From Azolla caroliniana (taxonomy: Eukaryota > Polypodiophyta), in assembly GCA_043228905.1 (NCBI GenBank), contig JBHGNT010000018.1:8308001-8372000 (forward strand): a stretch of DNA of 64,000 bases. The letters run 5' to 3'. Below are positions 63,941 through 64,000 of this stretch, in pieces. A program made the translations under genes and the position numbers. Numbering within the stretch: the stretch's first letter is position 1; each line of letters opens with the position of its first letter. A model generated the notes under the pieces. It was not told the origin of the DNA. It was given only the letters and a program-made list of their open reading frames with translations, and ran no database searches.

Positions 63941-64000
63941 ACAGGTTACCTTTCCCTCATGAAAGACATGTAAGCAAAAAAAAATTGGATTCGGTACATA

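Larger units (their letters stand above)
61846..64000 (+). mobile_element. Decayed Copia, 5' half, running off the window
   Basis: 5' LTR from TGTTGAGAAACAAGCTCAACA (61846), tRNA-Met primer site at 62257-62268, then gag, zinc knuckle, protease and GAG-pre-integrase relics. It is AT-rich compared with the other Copia elements here and belongs to a different family, though the VDFGASNHMTGH and EHVGDIPL passages correspond to those at 45410-45540. Confidence 0.88.

Overview
The window reads as nuclear DNA from a land plant or close streptophyte relative with a repeat-rich genome. Copia and Gypsy LTR retrotransposons are nested inside one another, the Copia primer sites match plant initiator tRNA-Met, and one gene has GT-AG introns. 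I see no ordinary cellular gene, no rRNA, no tRNA and nothing bacterial. Many broken reading frames carry TAG or TGA where relatives keep Gln, Arg or Trp, as expected from decay of methylated cytosines. The species cannot be named from the sequence.

Layout. 1-1726: Gypsy LTR pieces, a Copia RT scrap, and the 3' end of a Gypsy element with part of an extra 3' gene (ORF3). 1727-6852: a decayed Copia on the minus strand. 6853-13567: an LTR split by a 6424 bp DNA transposon (7110-13533). 13568-21244: non-coding DNA split by another decayed Copia (14742-20269, TSD TGATG). 21245-22225: an LTR and a coiled-coil gene relic. 22226-40213: a gag-only Gypsy whose 3' LTR received a second Gypsy (28292-40134), whose RT gene then received an intact, very young Copia (31140-36468, TSD CGGTT). 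40214-40787: the end of an older Copia. 40788-44300: a Gypsy-type element with only gag and protease. 44301-49377: a decayed Copia on the plus strand. 49378-59104: a large Gypsy with ORF3 downstream of integrase. 59105-61845: a decayed chromovirus. 61846-64000: the start of another decayed Copia.

The most unusual object is the DNA transposon at 7110-13533. It has 34 bp terminal inverted repeats (33 of 34 match) and two divergent genes. The minus-strand gene is a DUF7869-type protein with an RNase-H-like pattern of acidic residues, which I infer to be the transposase. The plus-strand gene is a five-exon beta-class amino-methyltransferase with the motif order DIPYGF then DLFSGTGT. The first intron of the methyltransferase gene holds seven copies of a 19 bp palindrome at about 51 bp spacing. 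The spacers between them are also self-complementary, and three of the five long spacers show paired base changes that keep the arms matched. A transposon carrying its own amino-methyltransferase and an intronic palindrome array is not something I recognise as described.

The second unusual object is ORF3 of the large Gypsy, about 1055 codons (compact N-terminal region, long coiled-coil C-terminal half) broken by two in-frame stops. A diverged second copy lies at 1086-1726. Both copies, and a third LTR junction, share a conserved block where a polypurine tract would normally sit.
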